From Clostridium tetanomorphum (lineage in GTDB: Bacteria > Bacillota > Clostridia > Clostridiales > Clostridiaceae), in contig NZ_JAGGKA010000032.1 in the NCBI RefSeq assembly GCF_017873215.1, positions 1 through 32,408 on the forward strand: a stretch of 32,408 bases of DNA, written 5' to 3'. The notes under the pieces are model-generated. The model did not search any database. It saw nothing but the letters and a program-made list of their open reading frames with translations, and was not told where the DNA came from. Below are positions 26,836 through 32,332 of the stretch, in pieces; within the stretch, counting starts at the first letter, position 1, and the number at the start of each line of letters is the position of its first letter. The translations under genes and the position numbers were made by a program.

Positions 26836-27153
26836 TCACCTTATTTCAAGCTTTTTAAACATCTTATTCTCATATCTGTATAATGTACTAACTGATTTAT
26901 TAAATATTGATTCCAATGTTTTTAAGCTTAATTTTTTTTCATACTTTAGATATAAGTATGTTCTTTCTTCTTCATTGATATAATTCTCAATTCCATATTT
27001 TATGTAAAATATATCTGATTCAATATCTCTTATCCTGGATTCAATTATTATTTGTTCTAACATTTCATCTAAAGTGCTATTACATGAATGATATTCTTTT
27101 AATTGCTTTAATTCTTGCAATTTATTAAAATATTCTTTGAAACTCTTAACCAT
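26836..27153 (-). CDS. Small sigma region 4-like regulator
   Basis: 105 residues. A charged helical N-terminus (SFKEYFNKLQELKQLKEY) is followed by a C-terminal helix-turn-helix (EEERTYLYLKYEKKLSLKTLESIF, then SVSTLYRYENKMFKKL) resembling sigma region 4 or ArpU-like phage activators. The start ATG at 27153 follows AGAGGTAG. It is the first of three sigma-like genes in an operon. A partial copy of its 5' end lies about 200 bp upstream (27299-27358), showing a past duplication. Confidence 0.7.
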   Translation of the reverse strand: MVKSFKEYFNKLQELKQLKEYHSCNSTLDEMLEQIIIESRIRDIESDIFYIKYGIENYINEEERTYLYLKYEKKLSLKTLESIFNKSVSTLYRYENKMFKKLEIR

Positions 27154-27298
27154 TCATCTACCTCTTTTAAGTTAAATTTTCTAATATGAGAGTATTTTTG
27201 TATTTAAAATTCCCAAGCGTTTGTGATTTTAAGCCATTATATTTTTAAGGGGCTCAAAATGTTCATAATTATTCTTCTGGCTTTAGCCTTAAGTAATA

Positions 27299-27358
27299 TT
27301 ACTTTAATTGTTTTAGTTCCTTTAATTTATTAAAGTGCTCTTTAAAATTTTTTATCAC
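27299..27358 (-). pseudogene. Truncated duplicate of the sigma-like regulator 5' end
   Basis: A 19-codon frame from GTG 27358, reading VIKNFKEHFNKLKELKQLK then stop. This is clearly homologous to residues 2-20 of the protein at 26836-27153 (VKSFKEYFNKLQELKQLKE). An RBS-like AGGTG precedes it. Homology is also visible at the DNA level. It is the remnant of a tandem duplication or of a replaced paralogue. Confidence 0.65.
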
Positions 27359-27420
27359 TTTAGCACCTAATTTCATTTGAAATCTTCTAAGTTCTAATAT
27401 ATAAATCCAAATTTTTTATT

Positions 27421-27502
27421 TAGGGAGTTTTTTGTGCGAAAATCTGCCCACTCGGTCTTTAGAACTATCCTAAAATTCTCTAAGGGAGGGCCCCTCTTCA
27501 CC
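27421..27502 (-). other. cos-like GC-rich segment, copy B
   Basis: This patch within the element is unusually GC-rich. On the minus strand it reads GGGGCCCTCCCTTAG, then AAAGACCGAGTGGGCAG, ATTTTCGCAC and AAAAAACTCCC. The run of GC block, TTTTCGCAC and AAAAAACTCCC is the look of cohesive-end sites of Firmicutes cos phages. It shares CGGTCTTTA and a CC.AAAA..CTC block with copy A at 27841-27905. It lies just after terS and its function is unproven. Confidence 0.4.
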
Positions 27503-27523
27503 CATTCTCCTTTATTACATACA

Positions 27524-27748
27524 TTAAATTCTTACTTTCTTATTTTCTAGTTCCTGCAACTCTTGCAACCCTGCACCCTTTTTTGTATTCGTTTTTCTCT
27601 GCCAATTCAATCTACGTTTCCAAGACTTTACTGTATTAATAGATACTTTATATTGGTCAGCTATATCTTTATACTTCATTCCAGAAATGTAGTCTTTATA
27701 GGCTTTCTCTTTAATTATTAAACTTTCCTTTTCATCCAAAATCACCAC
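27524..27748 (-). CDS. Phage terminase small subunit, shortened
   Basis: 74 residues. Residues about 12-45 form the N-terminal DNA-binding helix-turn-helix of PBSX-type small terminases ([21 protein letters not shown] then [18 protein letters not shown]). Full-length relatives are roughly 150-250 residues with an oligomerisation domain. Here the frame ends soon after the basic linker ([19 protein letters not shown]), so the protein is truncated. The start ATG follows GAGGTGGTGAT at proper spacing. It sits between the two cos-like segments and after the HNH gene, the normal place of terS. No large subunit follows. Confidence 0.7.
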   Translation of the reverse strand: MVILDEKESLIIKEKAYKDYISGMKYKDIADQYKVSINTVKSWKRRLNWQRKTNTKKGAGLQELQELENKKVRI

Positions 27749-27840
27749 CTCAATTCTAGTCTAGTTTTTAGTTTTGCACACTTTATTTTATCAAGTTGCA
27801 TACCCCCCTCTCGTGTGAAGTTTTCTAAAAAATCTCTTTT

Positions 27841-27905
27841 GTCCGGGATACCCCCGGTCTTTAAGCGTTCCGAAAAAGCTCAAACTTTTAACTGGGGGTA
27901 GTAAT
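27841..27905 (-). other. cos-like GC-rich segment, copy A
   Basis: Between the HNH and terS genes. On the minus strand TACCCCCAGTT is followed by CGGAACGCTTAAAGACCGG, GGGTATCCCGGAC and then GAGAGGGGGGTATGC near 27805. In HNH-encoding cos phages the cohesive-end site lies between the HNH and terS genes. CCGGG-GGTAT-CCCGG forms a hairpin. This is a candidate packaging site by position and composition only. Confidence 0.45.
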
Positions 27906-27913
27906 ACCAAGGC

Positions 27914-28147
27914 TTACCAGCGTTCTTTATTCTTAAATCTAGGCTTATAATTCCTATGTAACTTCTCTGGATGCACTTCATTGTGGCATGTATAACATAA
28001 ACTTATAAGGTTGCTATCAACTAAAGCTAAGTCTGGTCTATCTTTTAAATGCTTGATGTGATGCACACACTCACCTTTACCTACTCTTCCATTAGCTTTA
28101 CATCTTTGACATTCCTTGTTATCTCTTTCCTTGAAGCTTTGCCCCAT
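27914..28147 (-). CDS. HNH endonuclease
   Basis: 77 residues. A zinc-ribbon-type HNH nuclease of the kind encoded beside phage terminases and needed with them for DNA cleavage during packaging. Two Cys pairs (Cys13/Cys16 and Cys51/Cys54) frame the ECVHHIKHL catalytic His pair and the NLISLCYTCHNEVH half. The usual N-terminal helix (a W..aR..al-type stretch) is missing before RDNKECQRC; a related stretch, LSSKWGKAS, appears just upstream in another frame. The N-terminus may therefore have been lost by frameshift. No strong ribosome binding site is seen before ATG 28147. Confidence 0.78.
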   Translation of the reverse strand: MGQSFKERDNKECQRCKANGRVGKGECVHHIKHLKDRPDLALVDSNLISLCYTCHNEVHPEKLHRNYKPRFKNKERW

Positions 28148-28313
28148 TTACTACTCAGCTCTATTTATGATTTTCTTATCTCTTTATATAAAATTAACAA
28201 TATAAAATTCAGTTATTATTTGGTCAAATTAATCTATTTTAAGCCGTATTTTTGTATTATTCATCATTTAATTCACTTTATAATAGTTTTTTTATTAATT
28301 TCTCTATATATCA

Positions 28314-28342
28314 TTGATTTTTGTTAAATTTCGTGTTAATAT
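28314..28342 (+). promoter_or_regulatory. Promoter of the small hydrophobic peptide gene
   Basis: TTGATT (28314-28319) and TAATAT (28337-28342) are exactly 17 bp apart. Transcription would start near 28349, about 25 nt before the AUG, on the strand opposite to the surrounding phage genes. Confidence 0.5.
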
Positions 28343-28373
28343 TTTTTATATCAGATTGAAAGGAGATAGAGTA

Positions 28374-28448
28374 ATGGATAACATTTTAATTCTAATGGGT
28401 TACATTATTACTTTGCTTGTTATATCAGGCAAATATAATAAAAACTAA
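28374..28448 (+). CDS. 24-residue hydrophobic peptide, candidate type I toxin
   Basis: Not previously recognised by me. It starts at AUG 28374 after AAAGGAGA. The peptide begins MDNILILM, continues with a single hydrophobic helix (GYIITLLVIS) and ends with a basic, polar tail (GKYNKN). This is the build of membrane-acting type I toxins and holin-like peptides of Firmicutes. The mRNA has its own promoter, a start codon hidden by a perfect 15-bp long-range repeat, a 13-bp hairpin after the stop and a perfect 17-bp hairpin near 28600. It is on the strand opposite to its neighbours. Toxicity is inferred; a leader peptide or chance ORF are alternatives. Confidence 0.55.
   Translation: MDNILILMGYIITLLVISGKYNKN
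28404..28432 (-). promoter_or_regulatory. Possible antisense promoter inside the peptide gene
   Basis: On the minus strand TTGCCT (28427-28432) and AATAAT (28404-28409) are 17 bp apart. An RNA from here would be antisense to the peptide's start codon and ribosome binding site, as expected of a type I antitoxin. The match is modest. Confidence 0.3.
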
Positions 28449-28457
28449 GCAACACTA

Positions 28458-28499
28458 TATTCCTTAAGTGGGTCTTTAAATTGATTCACTTAGGGAATA
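28458..28499. repeat. Hairpin after the small peptide gene
   Basis: TATTCCTTAAGTG (28458-28470) pairs with CACTTAGGGAATA (28487-28499): 13 bp with one G-T pair and a 16-nt loop. No T-run follows on either strand, so this is probably an mRNA structural element rather than a terminator. Confidence 0.6.
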
Positions 28500-28552
28500 C
28501 CCTAACAATTAATTATTATCCATTACTCTAATAAATAATATAAAATAATTTG

Positions 28553-28600
28553 AAAATAGAACTCATTTTGTACGCTATAGATTAAAATGAGTTCTATTTT
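28553..28600. terminator. Terminator-like hairpin ending the small peptide transcript
   Basis: AAAATAGAACTCATTTT (28553-28569) pairs perfectly over 17 bp with 28584-28600. It is followed on the plus strand by ATTTGTC, and the T-rich end lies within the stem. It would end a transcript of about 250 nt from the promoter at 28314-28342. Confidence 0.6.
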
Positions 28601-28607
28601 ATTTGTC

Positions 28608-28688
28608 TCAAACTCCAGCCTCTACTACGTTTATACCCCTGCGGCTCATTAATTCTTCTATATTCCTTATAGATAATTTTACTTTCAT
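28608..28688 (-). pseudogene. Remnant of an IS6-family transposase
   Basis: A 26-codon frame from ATG 28688 reads KLSIRNIEELMSRRGINVV. It matches the conserved N-terminal NLSyRdvEELMaeRGi-V stretch of IS6/IS26-type DDE transposases. The rest of the transposase is gone and the frame stops at 28608. No terminal inverted repeats are recognised. Confidence 0.45.
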
Positions 28689-28699
28689 TATCCTATTTA

Positions 28700-28988
28700 T
28701 TTAATTTATCATATAATTTCAACTGTTATGCTTTCAGTGTTTTTAAACCATTTAACTGCCTACTATGAAAATACAATTTAATATAATAAATAATACAAAA
28801 TATCATAAATTTCATTACATGCGGCTAACATTATAATTCTTCCCTTTTATTTAGCATAATTCACATTGTGTTAACCTTTTACAATAACCTTTAACCATTT
28901 GTTTTTTAATACTTTAACTATGTTTTACATATTGCTTAGTTAACATCACCTCATTATGTTTACTTTTACAGCAAATAATATTTACTTA
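28700..28988. other. Non-coding AT-rich stretch, nothing recognised
   Basis: No open frame with a ribosome binding site, no strong hairpin and no repeat is seen here, apart from the transposase scrap at its left edge. Confidence 0.45.
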
Positions 28989-29519
28989 TTATAATAGTTT
29001 CTTTTTAAGAGATTCTTCTTCCGCATCTGCTTTTCGTTCTTCTTCAAGTTTCTTCTTTGCTTCATCTATTTTCTTTTTCACTTCTTCCTTACTTTGTTTC
29101 CTTGATCCAGCAAGTGCTGTATTAATATTAAATAAAAATGACTTCAACGGTGTCCCATACATGTTCCAAATAGTATTAGATGTTTGCCCTAATGCCATTA
29201 ATTCTTGTCTAGTATTATCTAGCTCTTCTATCTGATTTTTCATTTTATTCAACAGATCAATAGTCCTATTATTATTATCTACGTTTTTCAGTTCACTTTC
29301 ATATATTGCAACATCATCACGTACATAACCTAATTCCTTTAATTCAAATTTCTTTTTTTCTAATTGTTTATGTAAAGTTTTCCAAATATCATCTAAAGTT
29401 TTATTACGTTCATTCCCTTTATTATGATTTTCCACTATCATGTTATAAGCATTTTGCTTTTTATCCTCTAATTCTTTTATTTCCTTTTGTAATAATTTAT
29501 ATCTATCTAAAAGTATCAT
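28989..29519 (-). CDS. Coiled-coil protein of unknown function
   Basis: 176 residues, predominantly charged helix. Heptad-like coiled-coil segments lie at about 5-75 and 90-110. A short hydrophobic or aromatic segment (NTIWNMYGTPLKSFLFNINTAL) interrupts at about 113-135, and a highly charged Lys/Glu tail (EEVKKKIDEAKKKLEEE) ends the protein. The start ATG at 29519 follows a perfect AGGAGGT. There is no homology I can name. The position between DNA-metabolism genes and the HNH/terS block suggests a phage early or middle protein. Confidence 0.65.
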   Translation of the reverse strand: MILLDRYKLLQKEIKELEDKKQNAYNMIVENHNKGNERNKTLDDIWKTLHKQLEKKKFELKELGYVRDDVAIYESELKNVDNNNRTIDLLNKMKNQIEELDNTRQELMALGQTSNTIWNMYGTPLKSFLFNINTALAGSRKQSKEEVKKKIDEAKKKLEEERKADAEEESLKKKLL

Positions 29520-29570
29520 AATTTTTTACCTCCTGATTTTCTTCTTTTTACTCGAACATATCTAACATTC

Positions 29571-29673
29571 TGTTAAACTCATTTAATACACTTCAATCAT
29601 TTATTTATCAATGGCTCCATATAATTTAAAAAAATTAATTTAACACGCTCTTATTTTGTTAAACTCCATTTAA
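29571..29673. repeat. Direct repeat TGTTAAACTC(C)ATTTAA
   Basis: TGTTAAACTCATTTAA (29571-29586) recurs as TGTTAAACTCCATTTAA (29657-29673), differing by one inserted C. It lies just upstream of the coiled-coil gene, so it may be an operator pair or a duplication scar. Confidence 0.4.
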
Positions 29674-29694
29674 ATAGATTGTTTATTCTTATTT

Positions 29695-29862
29695 TTAATC
29701 TATCATTGCCTGATATACATAATTTAAAGCCACATTAAAACCTTTCTTAAATTCACTACTAATGCTTTTATCTTTCAACATTGCCTCACTGATAGCATTA
29801 AGCTGATAATATATCTCTTCTACTTTACTTCTTTTAACTTTGCTTGAGCCTTCTTTCTCCAA
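29695..29862 (-). CDS. Small phage-type protein, TTG start
   Basis: 55 residues from TTG 29862 (EKEGSSKVKRSKVEEIYYQ), with an internal helix AISEAMLKD and C-terminal FKKGFNVALNYVYQAMID. It reads as a compact, conserved-looking helical protein of the sort found in clostridial phages, but I cannot name a family. It overlaps the preceding 44-residue gene by 43 bp in another frame. A purine-rich GGAAAG and a more distant AGGAGG lie upstream. The start is uncertain. Confidence 0.45.
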   Translation of the reverse strand: MEKEGSSKVKRSKVEEIYYQLNAISEAMLKDKSISSEFKKGFNVALNYVYQAMID

Positions 29863-29954
29863 TATCTTTCCTGCGCCTCCTTTACCTTATCTTTGTTTTT
29901 AACTCTCCACTCCCTCATGTATTTATTTCTAGCTTCTTTTGCCTGTTGCTCCAT
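29820..29954 (-). CDS. Small basic helical phage protein
   Basis: 44 residues, MEQQAKEARNKYMREWR, then KNKDKVKEAQERYWRKK. This highly charged helical peptide has the KYxREWRxKNKDKV-type pattern common in small clostridial and other Firmicutes phage ORFs. The start ATG at 29954 follows GAGGTGA at good spacing. It overlaps the next gene out of frame, implying translational coupling. The function is unknown. Confidence 0.6.
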   Translation of the reverse strand: MEQQAKEARNKYMREWRVKNKDKVKEAQERYWRKKAQAKLKEVK

Positions 29955-29975
29955 TAATTCACCTCATTTCAACCA

Positions 29976-30034
29976 AAATAAAAAAACACGAGAACCAACC
30001 ACGTCAATAATATTGACTTAGTTAATTTCCCGTG
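29976..30034 (-). terminator. Compound terminator downstream of the J-domain gene
   Basis: On the minus strand CACGGGAA pairs with TTCTCGTG (one G-T pair), enclosing AACTA/TGGTT and the dyad GTCAA-TATTA-TTGAC, and is followed by TTTTTTTATTTT. This is a strong Rho-independent terminator about 140 bp past the J-domain gene. Confidence 0.75.
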
Positions 30035-30146
30035 CCTTATTTATAAGACTTACACCTCATGGTGTGGTACTTTAATATTTATTTTTATCTTTATGTTTAT
30101 TATATCATAAAAAAATGTTTAAATCCAGTTATTTCAATGCTTTCAT

Positions 30147-30178
30147 GTAGTTACTATAGTATTTTATATAGTAACTAC
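30147..30178. repeat. 12-bp perfect inverted repeat at the end of the J-domain gene
   Basis: GTAGTTACTATA (30147-30158) pairs with TATAGTAACTAC (30167-30178) around 8 nt, touching the stop codon. Related TAGTAACTAC/GTAGTTACTA words recur within the gene and in its upstream region (31000-31085). Confidence 0.55.
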
Positions 30179-30981
30179 TATATACCCCACTTATCTTTTA
30201 GCTTGTTTAAAAATTTCATTCCTTCTCCATTATCTTTTGTTTTATCTGGATGAAGTTTCATAGCTGCAGCTTTATATATTGCTTTTAAATATTCCTTCTC
30301 TTCTTCTGTGTAGGTACTGCTATTATTTTTAAAGTAACTACTAAAATCATAATTACTGTAGTTACTATTAAAATTTTCATAATAACTACGTTCATATTCT
30401 TTTCTAGCTTCATATTGAGCTTTTATATTTTTAAGCATTTCCTCATTCCTTAAAGTTCCAAATACATCATAACAATAATCGTAAGTATCTTCTCCATAAG
30501 TTTTTTCAAAGTCAGCTTTATCTATTATATATCTTTGAATTATTTCAGTATGTTTTTTATTAGTTTTGTATTCTTCTGTCTTTTGGAATTCATTAGTTAT
30601 CTTTTCTATTAAAGGATCTAGTTTTTTATATACCATGTCCCATAATTCATCTTCTGATATATTCATTTCTTTAAGCTTTTCATTTAATCTACTTTGACTT
30701 ATAGAATCCCCTGGCCAAAACTCTAGTAATTCATAATATCCCATTGTGCAAATTACCCATTGTTTCTTTTTAACTTTTCCATCCTCCCTATAGCTTTTAT
30801 GTATACTTATTTTATAAGCTTTCTTAATAGGCCTTTTAAATCTTTCTCCTGTGTATTGATATGAATACTCAGTTTTAGTATGACCATCTATAGACCATGT
30901 CATAGGATGTGCTTTTAATTCTTTATAAGCTCCACATTCATTATACTTCTTGTTTTCTATCTCTTGAATTACACAATACAC
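30178..30981 (-). CDS. Phage/element protein with C-terminal J domain
   Basis: 267 residues. The C-terminal region (about 225-267) is a compact DnaJ-type domain with the HPD motif at 244-246 in YKAAAMKLHPDKTKDN and a KFLNKLKDKWGI end, so it likely recruits host DnaK. The N-terminal region (VIQEIENKKYNECGAYKEL, IHKSYREDGKVKKKQW, CTMGYYELLEFWPGD) is conserved in clostridial phages and integrative elements as I remember them, without assigned function. A Ser/Tyr/Asn-rich linker joins the two. The start is GTG 30981 after AAGGAAGTGAG. It is followed by a perfect inverted repeat and a terminator. Confidence 0.75.
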   Translation of the reverse strand: MYCVIQEIENKKYNECGAYKELKAHPMTWSIDGHTKTEYSYQYTGERFKRPIKKAYKISIHKSYREDGKVKKKQWVICTMGYYELLEFWPGDSISQSRLNEKLKEMNISEDELWDMVYKKLDPLIEKITNEFQKTEEYKTNKKHTEIIQRYIIDKADFEKTYGEDTYDYCYDVFGTLRNEEMLKNIKAQYEARKEYERSYYENFNSNYSNYDFSSYFKNNSSTYTEEEKEYLKAIYKAAAMKLHPDKTKDNGEGMKFLNKLKDKWGI

Positions 30982-31041
30982 TTTTTTCTCACTTCCTTAT
31001 ATAGTGGTTATCATGAATTACTATATAATAACTACAATATC

Positions 31042-31085
31042 TTTATAAAAATGTGGCTACTATAAAACTTTCTACAGTAACCACA
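31042..31085 (-). terminator. Terminator after the antirepressor remnant
   Basis: On the minus strand TGTGGTTACT and AGTAGCCACA form a 10-bp stem (one G-T pair) with a 14-nt loop, followed by TTTTTATA. It lies about 40 bp past the stop of the antirepressor remnant. Confidence 0.7.
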
Positions 31086-31122
31086 TATATTACTATCAAT
31101 CTTTATATACCATCATTTTGAC

Positions 31123-31309
31123 CTACTTTACATTAGTTAGCTGCTTTTCTTTATACGCTCCTGTTTTCCTTATAGTTGGAATAACCTCTATTGCCAACCA
31201 ACCCTGAAATCTTTGCAACTTCATTACTTGCTTTAAATGCTAATTTGTAAACTGCCGGTTCTGGTATATAATCACCTTTCGCAACATCTTGCGAAAATTT
31301 CCTATATAT
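31123..31309 (-). pseudogene. Frameshifted BRO-N antirepressor remnant
   Basis: From 31309 the frame reads IYRKFSQDVAKGDYIPEP, then AVYKLAFKASNEVAK, matching the BRO-N antirepressor core (ePAlYkLifkS...eAk). After that codon the homology continues in another frame as FQGWLAIEVIPTIRKTGAY and ends KEKQLTNVK at 31123. One extra base near 31211 explains the shift. The N-terminal part of the domain is absent; a stop precedes the remnant, which overlaps the 3' end of the SprT-like gene. BRO-N antirepressors normally trigger lytic development, so its loss suggests a disabled element. Confidence 0.7.
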
Positions 31310-32165
31310 TCATACTCTGCAACCTGTACTTATTTTTCTTGTCTCCTATTGTTTCACAATACATCATTACATGCTTTGTTTCAAATACATTCCTATTTAC
31401 TTTGCTTAATACTAAATCATTTAGTTTATTAATATCTGTATTAGCCCCAACTGTAAATATATTTGCTTTGCTCATACAACCTTTAATTATAGCCGTATTT
31501 GTTACTTCCCCTTTTAATCCTGTTGTGCCTCCTGCTGAAAATGTAAAATTATTAATATAAACTTTATTTTCATCCTGTAATATAATCGTTTCTAAATCTC
31601 TAAATTTTTTCTCATACTCACAAGTTAAATGTATTAAATAAATTTCTAATGATTTAAAGCTAACATATTCCTTTACTTTTTTATATATATCAGTATGTTT
31701 AAATGCTTTCATTGCAGCGTGTCCACTTGGTATGTTTAAGAATACCAAGATAGATAAAAATACAGGACTACCATCTCTATGAAATCCATATTCATCACCA
31801 AGCCACTCATATTTTTCATATACATATGCGTGGATCAGTTCATGTGCTATAGTATTCTTTAACCTTCTTTTGCAATATCTTTTTTCAATCCCAATACCAT
31901 ATAATCCATTCTTATATTCATCATATACCCAATTATTTATATTAATTTTATGATGAATTTTTAATTCATTGTCTTTATCTTTTATAGTTTCATAAGTGCC
32001 TAATATTGTTTCATCTAACTTCTTCAATCCAATGTTAACATCTCTCCATAATAGCTTTATATGCTTTCTTGGAAACATCTTTTTTTTAAGTTCTTTTTGA
32101 ACTTTTAATAATAATTTATTTAAATCCTCTTGAATTTCAGCTTCTCCATAATTTTTTAAACTCAT
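31302..32165 (-). CDS. SprT-like zinc metallopeptidase
   Basis: 287 residues. The SprT-like core has an HExxH zinc site (His108, Glu109, His112 in AHELIHAYVYE) and a likely third ligand His129 in GFHRDGSPVF. The SprT/Spartan family includes proteases that remove DNA-protein crosslinks. The N-terminal helical part (1-70) and a C-terminal beta-rich part (about 195-287, including INNFTFSAGGTTGLKGE) are not recognised, and no C-terminal zinc ribbon is seen. The start ATG at 32165 follows AGGAAGGGA. It is preceded by an overlapping 34-residue ORF. The role in the element is unknown; DNA replication or repair is plausible. Confidence 0.75.
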   Translation of the reverse strand: MSLKNYGEAEIQEDLNKLLLKVQKELKKKMFPRKHIKLLWRDVNIGLKKLDETILGTYETIKDKDNELKIHHKININNWVYDEYKNGLYGIGIEKRYCKRRLKNTIAHELIHAYVYEKYEWLGDEYGFHRDGSPVFLSILVFLNIPSGHAAMKAFKHTDIYKKVKEYVSFKSLEIYLIHLTCEYEKKFRDLETIILQDENKVYINNFTFSAGGTTGLKGEVTNTAIIKGCMSKANIFTVGANTDINKLNDLVLSKVNRNVFETKHVMMYCETIGDKKNKYRLQSMNI

Positions 32166-32241
32166 ATAATCCCTTCCTATTAGGCTTTATATTCTTAGAT
32201 TCACACTCTCTTATATATTCAAGTAATATATAAATACTCAT
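32137..32241 (-). CDS. Small ORF coupled to the SprT-like gene
   Basis: 34 residues from ATG 32241, preceded by AAGGTGAT. It begins MSIYILLEYIRECESKNIK and ends LWRS. Its last 29 bp overlap the start of the SprT-like gene in another frame, suggesting translational coupling. It could be a leader peptide or a small phage protein; no family is recognised. Confidence 0.45.
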   Translation of the reverse strand: MSIYILLEYIRECESKNIKPNRKGLYEFKKLWRS

Positions 32242-32332
32242 AATATCACCTTTATGCTTGATTTTTTGTCTTCCAGAAGGTAAACTAAACTTGCGAGGTT
32301 TTAGTTTGTTCCTTTGGAATGGACTTTATTTT

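Larger units (their letters stand above)
28367..28530 (+). repeat. Long-range inverted repeat masking the peptide start codon
   Basis: TAGAGTAATGGATAA (28367-28381), which contains the AUG at 28374, is perfectly complementary (15 of 15) to TTATCCATTACTCTA (28516-28530), 134 nt downstream in the same transcript. The Shine-Dalgarno AAAGGAGA directly precedes the paired segment. Such 5'-3' pairing that hides the translation start is known from type I toxin mRNAs (hok, bsrG, aapA). Confidence 0.75.

Noticed and set aside
28458-28499. Reading the 13-bp hairpin after the small peptide gene as its terminator
   Set aside because: No T-run follows on either strand. The perfect 17-bp hairpin at 28553-28600 is the better 3' end, and using the first one would exclude the start-masking segment.
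29306-29521. A 71-codon plus-strand frame opposite the coiled-coil gene
   Set aside because: His/Tyr/Phe-rich translation typical of the reverse of Lys/Glu-rich coiled coil; no ribosome binding site.
32282-32320. An 8-bp inverted repeat AAACTAAA/TTTAGTTT near the right edge
   Set aside because: Short, AT-only stem with no T-run on either strand; expected by chance in such DNA.
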